DNA of 64,000 nucleotides from Plantago major (GCA_026545765.1 CM048842.1:72715871-72779870); one strand, 5' to 3'. Positions 24,007 through 36,320 are shown, counted from the stretch's first letter. Notes: generated from the letters alone by a model not told the origin. Program-made: numbers and translations.

Positions 24007-27000
24007 AAGGAAGAAACCCTAGAACTGGAGGCAAGAAGAAAGCAGCTGCTAAGAAGGAAAGCATTTATGTGGTAGACATTGAAACATAGGTATCTGAAAC
24101 TAGTGCCACAGATAACACTGGTGGAGTTCAGATTCAACTCCATAGTGCTGCAGCTACCGCTGCCCACATCCAGCAAGCACTCTATAGTGCTGAAGATACC
24201 ACTCTTGATGCCAAGAGGGTTGATGCGTCCCAGCCACTATCTGCTGAAGATGTAGATGATTTGGACTTTGACCCATTCTTGGAAAAAAATGAGGTTGCTG
24301 AAGAAGTCCCTGCATCACAGGTTGCTGAGCAAGCAACCATGTCCCAAGGAAAAACTCTACCAGGGTCGTCTACCTTTCAGGATATAAATGATGCCCTGAT
24401 GAGTGATGCAGTAGTACTTGATGACACTGCCAATGCATCAGTACAACACATGGCTGCTGATCTGGAGAGAATTATCACTTCTGTTCCTTCTCCATCAAGA
24501 TCCAGATCACCACAACAACCACAAGTATCCCATACTTCTGTCGATCTAAGGGATGATTACATGGTAGAAGTACTTGAGATGTGTCAGGGTGCTGATGGTG
24601 TTGTGGTAGTAAATCCTGTGATTGAACAGGTTTCCCAACTCCCTACTGAGAGGGATCAACCTGATGTTGCGACTCAAGGAGATCAAACAGGGGAGGCAAC
24701 TGAGCCAAAGACTCAGGAAAGGCTTGAAGTGCCTGAAACTTCAGACAGAGTTGCGGTCACTGAACAAGATCAACGCATGGAACCCAGACAAGTTCCAGAT
24801 ACCAATCGGCCTGACATTGATCAGGTTACTGAGTGGTTTAAATCTCTACTTGTTAAATTTCTATGTTATATGTTTTGTTATTAATGTGATTAATCATTGT
24901 TACAGGCTGGTAAAGAAAATAAGGAAGGAGAGGAAGCTTTCAGATTCCTACACAAGAAGGAGAGAAAGGTGGAAAGCTTCCTTCACAATCTGAGAAGGAG
25001 GATTCTGTATCCTCCATCAACAAGGATTCTTGTCTGTATTCTCAGAGATCTCCCTCCAATGAACTTTCTAACCCATTCTTATGTTTCTTAAAGGCTCCAA
25101 CTTAGAAGAAAGATGATGTGGCTGAAAAGCCAAAGACATCAGAGGATATACCAAAGACCTTAAAGGTCTCTAAGAAACACATACACTACAAAAAAAATGA
25201 GTTTTAGCGACGGAATTATCCGTCGCTAAAACTGGGCCGATCCGTCGCTAAATCCTTAGCGACGGATTTAGCGACGGATAACCCTCCGTCTCCAAAACAG
25301 TCGTCACAATTTTTATTTGCGACGGATAGAAATTCCGTCGCTAATTAGCGACGGCATTAGCGACGGATAAAGTGTTGACCGTCTGAAACAAACATTAGCA
25401 CTATTTAGCGACGGATAACTATCCGTCGCTAAATAGTATTTTTTTGTGTTTTTATTTTTAATACGAATATTTTGACAATTTTATACGAATATTCAATACG
25501 GATAAATCGATAATTTTATTCCATTCGGATAAACCAACAATTATATACGAATATTCAATACGGATAAACCGACAATTGTATACAATTATTCAATAGGGAT
25601 AAAATGATAATTTTATTCAATACGGATAAACCGACAATTTCATACAATATTCGATAATACAATATACAACATTTAATAATAATTAATACAAATAAGAAAT
25701 TACAAAATTAATAAGAAATTACAATAATACAATATACAATCTGGATCTGGATCTTGTTGGATCTTGGATGACGTCGGATCTGGTCGGAGATGGTGGTGGA
25801 CGGAGAGATCTCGTGGTGGGAGAGAGAGAGAGAGATCGGAGCGTCATTTTCTTCTTTATCGGAGATGGTGGTGGACGGATCTCATGGTGGTGGTGTGGTT
25901 TGGTGGGCTGACAGTGGAGATGTCGTGGTGGTGGGGTAGAGGCGGTGGTGGAAGGCCGGATCCGTGAGTGGTGGTGGTGGCGGGTGGAGTGGTGGGATCG
26001 GAGGGGCAGTGGTGGTGGAAGGCGAGTGGGGTGGAGGGGGTGGAGTGATGGTGGAGGTGGTGGGGTGGTGGAGGTGGTGGTGGAGTGGTGGTGGGAGAGA
26101 AGGAGAGAGGGAGAGGAAGGGTTAGTGAGTGATGGGAGGAAGAGAGTATAAATTAGGGTTTCTGCGTAGTTTAGCGACGGATAGCATATAGCGACGGATA
26201 TGGTATCCGTCGCTAAATTTTAAGTTTTTTGTTTTTTTTTTATTTTTTTGGTCAACGAATTTAGAGACGGATAGATTTATCCGTCTCTAATTAGGGACGG
26301 ATAAATCTATCCGTCGCTAAATAGCGACGGATAGATTTATCCGTCGCTAAATTTAGAGACGGAAAAATTTCCGTCTCTAAGCCTAGCGATTCGTCGCTAT
26401 TTTTATCCGTCGCTAAATTCCATCTCTAAAACCGGAAATTCTTGTAGTGATATCTGCGCCTCCTATCAGAGAGGTAGAAATCTCAGATACCAATGTGTGT
26501 GAAATCCTACTTAATCTTTCAAAGTGTACTAACACTGTTAATTCTCAGGTTCAGAAAGAAATGGAAGTTGAAGAGGATAAGACGCCCAAGTCTCCTCTAA
26601 AGATATCTGAGGGTCCTTCCCCCTGAAAAGCAGAATGCTGACCTCAGGAAAGAGATGCAACAACTCACTGAAGCTTACATTGGCCTACAAAAGAATTTTA
26701 ACTCTTTGTCAGATTCTTATGCCAGATTCCTTAGTGGTTTTGATCAGTCTCCTATGACTAAGGGGGGAGGAAGTACCAGGAGAGTACAAGGTAAGGGCAA
26801 AGAAAAGATGTACCCTGAAGAAGCCCAAACCACAACCCCAAGTCAAGAGCTACAGATGGTGACTACAAGTTCTAGGGCAAGATCTCAGAAACCTCCAACA
26901 GCTGCCAAGAGCTCAAGGAGAAGAAAAGACAGAGACTCAGAAGAATAAGGAGAGATCTCTGAAAAGAGAAGAAAAACTGGTTATGACAGCTGCAAACAAC

Positions 27001-27883
27001 TTATGGTCATACATCATGATGATGATGATGAAGATGAAGATGATGACAAAAATCCTCTTCACAAGAAAAGGACTCTGAGCAGCATGTCTAAACTTATTGC
27101 TACAATTCCAATAGCAGCAAGGACACCTTCTGGAAACACCAAGTGCATTCAGCAAGGTACTCCATCAGAAGACCCCTCTATGAAAAGAGAGAACTCCAAA
27201 CAGAAGAGAAAAAGGGAAAGGGATATCAAATTTGGTAGAGTGCTACCACCAAAGTCTGAAGATGCTCTAATTGAGTATGTGAAGGTTGATGATTGTGATC
27301 CCACTGTTTGGCAGTGCATTCATCAGAAGAATGGCTACTGAATACTTAAATTGAAGAATTTACTAGTCAATGAAGGAGGACTACCAGTACCCATCTACAT
27401 ACAGTTGATGGCAAGGAGAAAGGGCAAACCAGACTTATTGCTTAAAGATAGAGTCAAGAAATGGCTAGACTTTGAAATAGAAGTCAGACAGCCAGCCAGA
27501 ATGAAAGACCTATCTGAAGAATGCTCTTATCACATACCAAAGATGTGCACACTGTTGAAGATGAATTTGGGTCAAGAACAAAGCTGCAGGTTGAACCTTA
27601 TAAGTCATTCTATTTGACTAAGGAACAATACTTAGGAGACCTAGCATATCTGAGAGAGATATATGGTCATTACAATCTCACTGAAGAGCAGCTGGTACAT
27701 GTTTGGAAATGGGGCAAGTACCTTTAGATCAAAAGCATGATCAAAAACCAACCCACCAAATCTTACAAGGAGAATGATGTGGCAGCAAGGAATGCTGAAA
27801 TGAGAGTCAGAACATACATCCTTGAATACTCAGAAGATGTGAAGATATATGGTGATAGGGTTTTCAAAAGAGCTGAAGACTAA
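24007..27883 (+). pseudogene. Unrecognised acidic ORF of the LTR element (env-like position)
   Basis: If the CACTA insert at 25184-26449 is skipped, a nearly continuous frame can be followed. A Lys/Ala-rich start (24030-24080) leads into an acidic Ser/Asp/Glu/Gln/Pro-rich region (24100-25100) with an in-frame TAG at 24087. The frame resumes after the CACTA insert (ISAPPIREVEISDTNVC...) to a TGA at 26624. A Lys/Arg-rich stretch follows (26800-27240), then a better-conserved-looking C-terminal block around 27230-27880 (motifs SEDALIEYVKVDD, VPIYIQLMARRKGKPDLLL, SFYLTKEQYLGDLAYL, EEQLVHVWKWGKYL). It ends about 350 bp before the polypurine tract, where SIRE-type elements carry an env-like ORF. 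I do not recognise a domain and see no membrane segment. Stops and frameshifts make it a pseudogene. Confidence 0.5.
25184..26449. mobile_element. Non-autonomous CACTA element 1 (1266 bp)
   Basis: Termini CACTACAAAAAA and, inverted, CACTACAAGAATTTCC; 3-bp target duplication ATA (25181-25183 and 26450-26452). Both subterminal regions are packed with direct and inverted copies of TAGCGACGGAT, the kind of short motif bound by the TnpA-like protein in En/Spm elements. The interior (25764-26125) is a GGTGG/GGAGG-rich minisatellite. No transposase is encoded. The Trp/Gly/Arg-rich ORFs here are translations of the repeat. Confidence 0.9.
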
Positions 27884-29559
27884 AGTCTTGAAGACCAACT
27901 TATAGGATGTTCACTTGGAACTTGGACTTTCCTGTTGTCCTATAAAGTTGTGTAATTTTTTATTATTGCTGATTGTAATTTAATGCTTATCTTGTAAAAG
28001 TTATCTCTGTATTGAATTGTATCTATCTGATGAACCTACTCTCAGATATCTATCTAATGAAAAGATAACTTGTCAGCAAAGATCACACCTTGTGATTTGG
28101 TTGATGTTTACTTTCTGCACTTAAATAAAAGAAATGAAAGATCATAAGAAATGTTTAAGTGTTGGATTGTTTCCTCATCCAGTTTCATGATAGGTTTTTT
28201 AGATAGTCTTAGGTGACTGATCAAAAGGGGGAAATTTATTAGGAATATCTGTTTAGATTTTGATCAGTAAACCCTAATGACTTATCTTAGCTCAGAAAGG
28301 TAACTGGTACTCTTAGTTCACTTGAACATTGTAAAAGAGGAAGCTTACTGAGTATGTTAGTCTAGCAAATCTTATATAGGATGTTAGGTCTCTGAATGTA
28401 ATTTTCATATCTTTAAAGAAGACCAAGAAGGAAGCATCCAGCAAAAGGAGTTCATTATTGAAGATCAAAAGACTGCACAAGATTGCTGAAAACTAAGAAG
28501 AAATGTCTCCTCATATAACTTGGCTCAGATACCTTGAAGAAATTAAGTGTCTTTGGAAGACAAGTATTTCAATAGGTCTCTGATGCATGATGGTCACTGA
28601 GTAAGGACTTGCAAAGCCTCAGAAAGCTTGCATTGTTCCATTGACACTACAGGACAAAAGTTAGTACAGTGCATTAATTACGGAGACAAAGATGTCTGAG
28701 CGAAAGAGGAAATCTCTGTAAAGAGACAAAGCTCACTGCCGTACTAACTTCAGATATCAATAGTTTGAATTTCATTGTGCCTAACGGATATTATTCAAAC
28801 AACATGATTTTCAACTATAAATATCACCACTTCGAATGCTTGAAAAATACACTTGAACACATCCAGAACTACAATGTTTCATTCAAGCATACAAGCCTTC
28901 TACCTACTCTAGCTTACTATTGCGACTAAAGCTCTTGAATTCTAAGTAGCACGAAAGTTCTAAGTGTCGTGATCCTTAACAAGAATTGCATATGATCACT
29001 ACAAAAAATCTGGCCTGTAGCGACGGATAGATCCGTCGCTACAGGCCAGCTATCCGTCGCCCCAGCTCTGGCGACGGATAGAAAATTCGTCGCCCCCCTG
29101 GAGCTGTGGCGACGGATAACAATCCGTCGTCCAATTCGCGACGGATTGACCAATTATTATTTTTTTTAATTCCGAAATGTAGCGACGGATAGATTCTATC
29201 CGTCGCTAAATATTTTAATTGGACTAGTGACGGAATTTGAAATTCCGTCACTAATTCAAATCCTTGTGTATTCCGTCACTAATTAATCCTTTGTGAATTC
29301 CGTCACTACTTCCGTCACTATTTATTTCATATTAATCCCTATTTTTCGTAGTTCACCTATTTAATCAATATAATGTTCGATAATAAATCAATAATACGAA
29401 AAATGTTTCAATGAATAAAAAAGTAATATTCGGAGCTGGAGAAATTATCCAAACAAGTGTAAATATGAAAAAAATCCGAACATACGGATACATAACTAGC
29501 TATCGACGGGTGGGGGTGGGTGATGGCGGACATGAATCGCTCCATCAGAATCAAGGCGC

Positions 29560-31290
29560 TCGTTCTCCTCCTTCGTTCTCGTCATGGCGCTCCATCTCGT
29601 CCTTTGTTGCTCCATCTCTTGAGTTAGCCGAGCAACATGTTCCGGACCTTGTTCGCACCATTTCGAGACACAGTCCGTGTGTAAACCGGACGTCTGGACT
29701 GCTGGGATGATGATGAGGAGCACCCCGGACTAGCCAGATGCAAACCGAGGCTCCCGAGTCCATATATTAAATCCTTTCTTGTCGGTTTGTTGACCTCTAG
29801 GAAGATGTTGTCAACTTGTTCAGTTGACAACACATCACCCGTCTCGTCCTCCTGCCTCGCCACCTGAGCATCAACCTCAGCCTGAAATCGTAAATAGCAG
29901 ATATAATGATCAGTTACTGTTTTTGAAAAGTAACTTGTAATAGTGTACAAATATGAACTTTAAGCAACATAAACATACCATAATAGAAGGCCCGGTCGGT
30001 CCATACCATATACTTGGCCTTCTTGAAGATGGCATACTTGGATGTCACCTCCCCGTGCCACAGAATCAAACCAGATCTAGTCAACAATTTATCATCTACA
30101 AGTAGTAGAGCAGAGACTTCATACATACACGTAATGCTAGATTGCAAAACACATATATACGCACCGATTAATAATAATCGATGTGAGATCGCCTCCCAAG
30201 GTGGTGAACGGCCCTTCTGCCGTATCGGTAGGATGCCCGGTTACTGTTGGTCCAAGCAACGTCACGACATCGATTGGCGCCGATGAGGCATCCCAAAGGC
30301 CCACTCCGTTGCATCAACTCTGTGGAGGATTGGGCCACCCGATCCCGAATGGCCTTCCACGTCACCATATCCTCAGATGCAGTTTGGATCCCACAGTCTA
30401 AACGCGCCCGGATCTGTGGGATCAACTCAGAATGAAGTACTCCTTCTACATTCCCAATTTCATACAACATCCAAAGTCAATACATGTCCTAACAACATAA
30501 TGAGATATGGTGACTAACATATCACCCAAATAAAGTGGCTAACATACCACTCACATATAGTGGCTAACATACCACTCACATACATGGTTAACATACCACT
30601 CACATTGTCCTAAAATTTACTAACACAATGGTGACTAACATATCACCCAAATAAAGTGGCTAACATACCACTCACATACATGGCTAACATACCACTCATA
30701 TTAAAACGATTAATTATAATTACAAACAAATGAATGTCATATTTTAAACTTACCTCACTCATCAAGTACTCGGCCCTCATGCGCTCGAGATGTGGCTCCA
30801 ACACTCACCACCACGCCTTGGTGGCTCTCTCTGCTCAGGAAGATGTCACCTAGTTTGTTGTGCACCTCCGAGGCCATAAGTCATTGTCAATGTATAAGAT
30901 ACAAGAAAGCGAATATGCATTACTTTAGTACAACAATTTATACTTGTCAACTATCATTATCGGTTATGTTTTACATATTTAAGAAGAATGTATAATACTT
31001 ACTTGGCGGGACCAATAGGAAAATCACAGCAAGCCGTCCCACGTGACGTTGGGATTGTTTGGATCGAACACGGTAGGGACAATCGTCGTGGTCGCCCTCC
31101 AAAGATGTGTCCTGTTGGTAGAGCCACGGTGCTCTCTCTCTGCCGGGGTCTCGGGAATCCGAGACCTGTCACGATCTTGAGCCCTCCACGTTCGACGGTG
31201 TCCCCGACCCACCACTATCATGCGGGCTGCGTGGGGGACGATAGGTGGACGGCCTCTGTCATGACATCTGCAAAAAATGTGTTAGTCTGA
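29560..31290 (-). pseudogene. TnpA-like / Transposase_24 gene remnant
   Basis: Minus strand, downstream of the TNP2 remnant as in other plant CACTA elements. Visible pieces are GRGHRRTWRAQDRDRSR and TVFDPNNPNVTWDGLL (31221-31024), VTWKAIRDRVAQSSTELM (about 30390-30330) and FQAEVDAQVARQEDETGDVL followed by YGLGSLGLHLASP (29880-29720). Order and composition resemble the Ptta/En/Spm (Transposase_24) family, which by family knowledge binds the subterminal repeats. Pieces lie in different frames, and the repeat tract at 30480-30710 sits in a presumed intron. The family assignment is inference. Confidence 0.5.
30490..30710. repeat. Minisatellite in CACTA element 2
   Basis: Variable repeats of GTGGCTAACATACCACTCAC and related GTGACTAACATATCACCCAA units occur about eight times. 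Each unit contains a small inverted repeat (GTGG...CCAC or GGTGAC...TCACC). Confidence 0.75.
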
Positions 31291-31499
31291 GTTATAATAC
31301 ATATGATTATAATAACATATAATTACTCATAATACACATAATATACCATTATAGCCGTCCTCTAAGACTACATATTGGTCCTCGTGCGGATCAAACAACT
31401 CATCATCCGCTTCTATGGGATCTTCGCTTGTTTATCGACATCCTCTTGTTGGTACGAGTTGGTAATCGAGTCGTCTTTCTCAATGTACTCCACTTTCGG

Positions 31500-33470
31500 C
31501 GAGCACGAATAGGTACCGCATGACTAACCATTCCCCTTATCGCGTTTTACGCTTGGATATTCAAGAAACACCACTTGTCGTGCTTGAGTCGCCGAATAAA
31601 TGGTTCATACTTGGTTCGGTACCTCTTCTTTTGGTTCACATCAACCATTTCATACCGCTCGTTCTTCCTCGTACCTCTGGATTAGGATCATACCACTCAA
31701 CGTCAAACAAGAAGGTTCGTTTAAATGGCAATCCGAATATTCAATCCTCACAATTCGTTTTAGCTTGCCGTGGAAATCAAACAAAGTAGCGTCTCCATAC
31801 TCTTACGCACCATTAACACACACCGGGTTGCTTGTCGCCATGGCCGTGTTACATTCAATGTGTGGAACCTAAGGCCATTGACTATATAACACAGGAATGT
31901 GTAGACCTTTTGAATGGACCCTCTGCGAGAGCCTTTAAGTATATGCATGTGGCGTTGTTAATAGGATTCGGACATACTCTCGGAACCAATCTGAAATTTC
32001 AGAAATTGCAGGAATTTTTGAGTCAGTAGTTCCTCTAGTGTATCCTCATCATCGAGGATTTTCTTCCAAACAACGCTTTTGAAAAAACTGCAAACATTGA
32101 TTCGATGATAAGTCTATAATTGAAGTAGAGACTTGCGTAGCTATATTAAAATTTAAATAAATGGTTGCTGACCTCACAAATAGTACCATATACTGGTCAA
32201 CCTTAGCACAATTCGTGAGGACATAATATTGGTGCTTTCAACTCTTTATCCGTAAGATATTCTTTCTTAGCACCAAGAGGTCTCCGATACCACGAAGACG
32301 GATAGGGAAAACTCATCATCCGCTTGAACTACGAATGTATACGCATTTCGAGCCTTCTTTGTCTTCGTAGGGCGTGTTCATCAAAGTAATAAGAAGAAGG
32401 TTGCGCTTTCCTCTCGAATGTAGGCATTGGCAATCGAACCTTGGTTTACCTTTGTTGTTGACATACTTCTTCAATTTCCCCAGTACCTCTCGAATGGATA
32501 CATCCATCTTGAAGCCGGACGACAAGTCTCGCTTCATGAGGAAGGTGAACCGACAAGTGCTCCATAGAATCAAACCCATTTCGGTGGAAAGATACGCTCG
32601 AGCTTGCATAGAATCAATGGTATGTTCCTTTCAAGATTTTTCAACACTTTATCATGAACCACCCTTGTGCCTAAATTTTTGAAAAATAAGCTCAACTCGG
32701 TGATAGCAGTCCATACGTGATTCGGCAGAAGCTCTCGAAATGCTACCGGGATAAGCCTCTCCATGAACACATGATCGTGGCTCTTCATCCCATAAACCTT
32801 TGTCTTCTTCAAATCCACACACCTCTAAATTTGAGGCGTAATTATCCGGGAAACTCAATGCCCTCACCCAATCAAACAAAATTGACCTAGAAGCGTTGTC
32901 AATTGTGTAGCGCTTCGACCACTTACCATTCTCATCCTTCTTTGTCAACTCAGGCCTTTTACACCACGTCGACAACTCGGATCTAGACTTCGCATGGTCC
33001 TTTGTTTTTCCCTCAATGTTGCAAAGTGTATTGAATAAGTTCTCGAACACGTTCTTCTCAATGTGCATGAAATCTAAGTTGTGACGGATAAGAAGACTGC
33101 TCCAGTAAGGCAAGTCCCAGAAAATGCTTCTCTATACCCGGGGTGTAAGCTCACTGAGTTGTCTTTGTCATCAAGGAAGCCGGTTTACCCCGCCTCTCCC
33201 TCCACTGGAGGTATGCCATGGACGGTGCTTCCTCACCGTGATGAATCCATACATGATACTCAGGCATGAATCCATAACGTCGCAAGTGCTCGAATACTGC
33301 AGTAGGCGTCATAAATTGCTTGTTTCCGCAGGTTTTCAATGTGCAAGGACACTTTATCAACCCCCCAATTGCACAAACCGGATGTCCCATGGCAAACGAG
33401 ATGAAACCTTTAACCCTTCTCTGAAACTCCTAGAAACTCATCATTTACCGCATGCGATCGTACATCCATG
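31500..33470 (-). pseudogene. TNP2-like CACTA transposase, deleted core
   Basis: Read on the minus strand, four family blocks appear in the right order. An N-terminal transposase-associated domain lies at 33470-33151 (DRSWMYDR, GLIKCPC, CGNKQFMTP, YGFMPEYHVWIHHGE). The end of the TNP2 core is at 33113-32900 (PYWSSLLIRHNLDFMHIEKN, GKTKDHAKSRSEL). A DUF4218-like block is at 32609-32400 (MGLILWSTCRFTFLM, VLGKLKKYVNNKGKPR). A DUF4216-like block is at 31800-31520 (FHGKLKRIVRIEY, FDVEWYDPNPEV, YEPFIRRLKHDKW). Most of the catalytic TNP2 core between the first two blocks is deleted (junction near 33130), and stops and frameshifts occur throughout. It cannot act as a transposase. Confidence 0.85.
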
Positions 33471-34263
33471 AGCGGTCGAATTCATTGTTTACTTTATTTT
33501 AACTTTGAGACGTTCCAATTGATTAGATCGTATTTAATTTATTAGATCGATTCCAATTCGGATAAGAAGATTGTAGAGGTTAATTGTTAATTATTATATG
33601 TTCCTTATAAATTAATTATTAATTAAGTGTTCGATGTGTTACAAAATTGGACATATATAATAACCATTTCAACCTCTTAGTACATATATTATATACTTAA
33701 CATACATATCAAATTAACTAATTACTCTATACATATCGAATTACTACATATATTCATATCAAATTACATACTTAACATACAAATTTATCAAATCAAAACT
33801 ACATACTTCTATACTTAACAAACATATCAAATTAACTAAACTAACTATATATACTTAACACACAAATCAAACTAACTACATACATACCAAACTTAACATA
33901 CTACATACATTCATATCATTAATTAAACTAACTATCAAATTGAACAAATTACATATAATTGATCAAATTAACTAAACTAACTACTACATACTTATCATAT
34001 ATACATATAATTGCTCAAATTAAACAAAATAAACAAAATCCCCAAATTTTAAAAAACTAGGGTTTTAGCCAAAATACCTTGATTAATCGGTAGAAATCTG
34101 AAATTGATCGAAGAAACAAACTCCTTGTCCCACTAGCTTCGATTAGGCACCAAGATTGGCCGGAATAACGAACAATTCACCGGAAACGGAGAAGAAGAGA
34201 ATGAGGAAGAAGAAGGGAGAAGGAAGAAAATGAGGCGGTGCGCCTCTGTCGAGCAAATATGAA

Positions 34264-34301
34264 ACTCTGGGCCGACGGACACGTGTCCGTCGGCCCAGAG
34301 T
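34264..34301. repeat. 38-bp perfect palindrome in CACTA element 2
   Basis: Arms ACTCTGGGCCGACGGACAC and its exact complement meet at a central ACGTGT-type junction without a spacer. It contains GACGGA and TCCGTC family words and a CACGTG core (G-box/E-box-like). Confidence 0.9.
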
Positions 34302-35305
34302 CGATCCGTAGCCAAAAGTGGCGACGGATAGGTATCCGTCGCTATAAGGCGACGGATAATCTATACGTCGCCCAAATTTCAAAAAAAAAAAAAAATTTTT
34401 TAACAAAAGTCAAACTTATGACGGATAATTATTATCCGTCCCGATTAGCGACGGATAATAGTTATCCGTCGCTTATTAGCGACGGATAACTATTATCCGT
34501 CGCTAATTGGGGCGACGGATAGATTCCGTCGCCCCAATTAGCGATCCGTCGTTATGGGGCGACGGATAAAATCCGTCGCCCCATAACGTCGTTTTGTCCA
34601 GTTTTTCTTGTAGTGGATGAAGGAGTTGAATCCAGAAGATATAGTTATCTGAAATTCATTCTCTTGAACAACATCACGACGTGGGTCAGTAAAGAACAAC
34701 TTACCATACATTGAAACATGTATTAAGTAAGCTTGATTCTATAAGAGCACTCTAAGATAACTGTATAAGTTATGAGAGCTAGTTCACCTGACAAACTACC
34801 ATAACCAACACCACAGGCGTTGAGTATAGGAAGTACTTGGCTTTGGAAGCTGAGGAATAGCTCAAAGGGTACTGAGTAGGGGAAGTACTTGGTTGGGAAA
34901 ACTAGGGAATAACTCAGGGGGAACACTTGGTTGGGAACCTAGTGTTAAAGGGATCAAGATATAGGATTTTGTAAGGGGAACTCATTTTCTTATCTTAGTG
35001 TATTCAAGTCATGGGAAAGGGCGAGTGGATTAGTTGAGGTATTACGCCACCCTCAGATACCACTATAAAGCTTTGTGTTATTTACTTACTGCACTTTACT
35101 TATTGCGTATTTATTGCTTGTTGAGTGCTTACACACATTAAAGCTTGTTGAGCACGTGCACTTATCACAAAAGACTTCCGCTCTCTGAATATAAGTATCA
35201 AATACCTTCACAGATATCTGAGAAACTGTTTTATCGTCAAAAGTTTGAAAAAACTATTCCGCCCCCCTCCCCCGGTCTTTTACTTTGTCGTTATCTGGAC
35301 CAACA

Positions 35306-36320
35306 TAATTATAGTTTAAAATTAATTTGTGGTAAAAATCAAAAATCAAAGATAATTGAACAAAAAAAAAGTCAAAATGGAACGGAGGTAGTACTTGATA
35401 GAGGTTTTTAGCCATCTCACACAATTTCATACAAATTTAAAAACAACCTACCGCACATCCAACAATTAAAACAAAATTACATTTACAAATTTATATTTAC
35501 ACAAAAGTAACACGTAAGACACTAAAAGTAAAACTTTTGCCAACTCTTTTATATTTTATTTATTCCCCTTTTATTTTTTACCATTGACCTACTACTTTGT
35601 CATTAATATAAACAAATTTTTTACTTACTCACTTTGAATCCTGTTACAATTTCAATGGAAAAGCATAACTCTACATCCCCCCTGAAATAAAATATAAAAG
35701 GCTTGTTCAATTGGACAGATAAAGGAGGATCCCATATTAATTCACGTTTAGCATTCACAAAATGAGCTTGGTTTGAGAATCAAACGAAATCCCAGTAATG
35801 GTTGAAGAATTATGTTGAAGCCGGCGCTGAAATTCAACAAAGTGATCTCCAACAGAATTATAGTTAATTTTGAATTAGATATCCAACCGTTATCCAAAAC
35901 TTTATACATTTGTCGTTTTTAGTCATCCCGATAATTTTCTCAATAATTTTCTCTTTTTGAGTAGAAATTTTAATCCATCCCACATAACTGAATACATTAT
36001 AAAACAAGAATATACCTCACACCAAACAATAATAAAAAAATATAACTTTACAATTTTTACATTTTGTCATTAAAATGTACCAACTTTTGTATTTCATTAT
36101 GTATTTTAAATTTTCATTTAAAATTACACGCCAATTTTAATGTACTAAGTTCTCGGACAAAGGAATGCGATATTTCTTCTCAATTCGTTGCTAGAATTGA
36201 ATAACAATAAATAATAATCATAATATTGGTAACGACAATGTCTCCTTCACATGAAACTTCATGAACATTATTCTACTTTACCAAAGACTAAATGCTTCCA
36301 AAGCCAACTAGGCAACTACA
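35306..36320. other. Intergenic DNA upstream of the ACC synthase
   Basis: About 1.0 kb between the end of the LTR element and the ACS promoter. Fragments resembling Stowaway ends are visible (GGAACGGAGGTAGTA near 35380; CTTTATACATTTGTCG near 35902), but no complete element could be delimited. No ORF is supported. Confidence 0.5.

Larger units (their letters stand above)
28997..34615 (-). mobile_element. CACTA (En/Spm) element 2 with transposase remnants (5619 bp)
   Basis: Termini CACTACAAAAAATC and, inverted, CACTACAAGAAAAACTGG; target duplication GAT (28994-28996 and 34616-34618). Subterminal arrays of AGCGACGGAT and its inverse lie at 29015-29250 and 34320-34580, the same family word as in elements 1 and 3. 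The interior carries two broken minus-strand genes, a TNP2-like one (31500-33470) and a TnpA/Transposase_24-like one (29560-31290). The 33560-34030 segment is AT-rich sequence with repeating ACATACTTAACATA words. Confidence 0.9.
21826..35305 (+). mobile_element. Large copia-like (SIRE-type) LTR element, pol-less, nested
   Basis: The 5' LTR is partial (21826-22083 plus 23595-24002). The interior is 24003-28236. A polypurine tract AAAAGGGGGAAAT lies at 28224-28236, and the 3' LTR is 28237-35305 (about 1.45 kb after removing a CACTA insert). LTR ends read TATTAGG (expected TGTTAGG) and CCAACA. LTR length and the extra ORF upstream of the polypurine tract point to the SIRE/Maximus group of Ty1/copia, which is inference. 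No gag, integrase or polymerase remains. The left end is fused to Cassandra sequence without a target duplication, and the 5' LTR is deleted beyond 24002 together with the primer-binding site. Confidence 0.65.
28237..35305 (+). repeat. 3' LTR of the large element (split by CACTA 2)
   Basis: The left part, 28237-28996, matches the 5' LTR halves. The right part, 34619-35305, matches the outer half of the inverted solo LTR (GAAGTACTTGG repeat words at 34830-34950, ending CCAACA). Between them is CACTA element 2 with target duplication GAT. At 28561-28580 the uninterrupted sequence ACAAGTATTTCAATAGG is the empty-site version of the AGTAT target used by the solo LTR in the 5' LTR. Confidence 0.75.

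Noticed and set aside
25764-26151. Two Trp/Gly/Arg-rich ORFs as possible novel proteins
   Set aside because: They are frame translations of a GGTGG minisatellite inside a CACTA element, with no start context or codon bias.
28990-29340. CRISPR-like array of short GCGACGGAT repeats
   Set aside because: Repeats occur in both orientations at irregular spacing at transposon ends, and the DNA is plant nuclear.
29411-31290. Plus-strand ORFs across CACTA element 2
   Set aside because: They are shadows of the minus-strand TnpA-like and TNP2-like remnants, which carry recognisable motifs.
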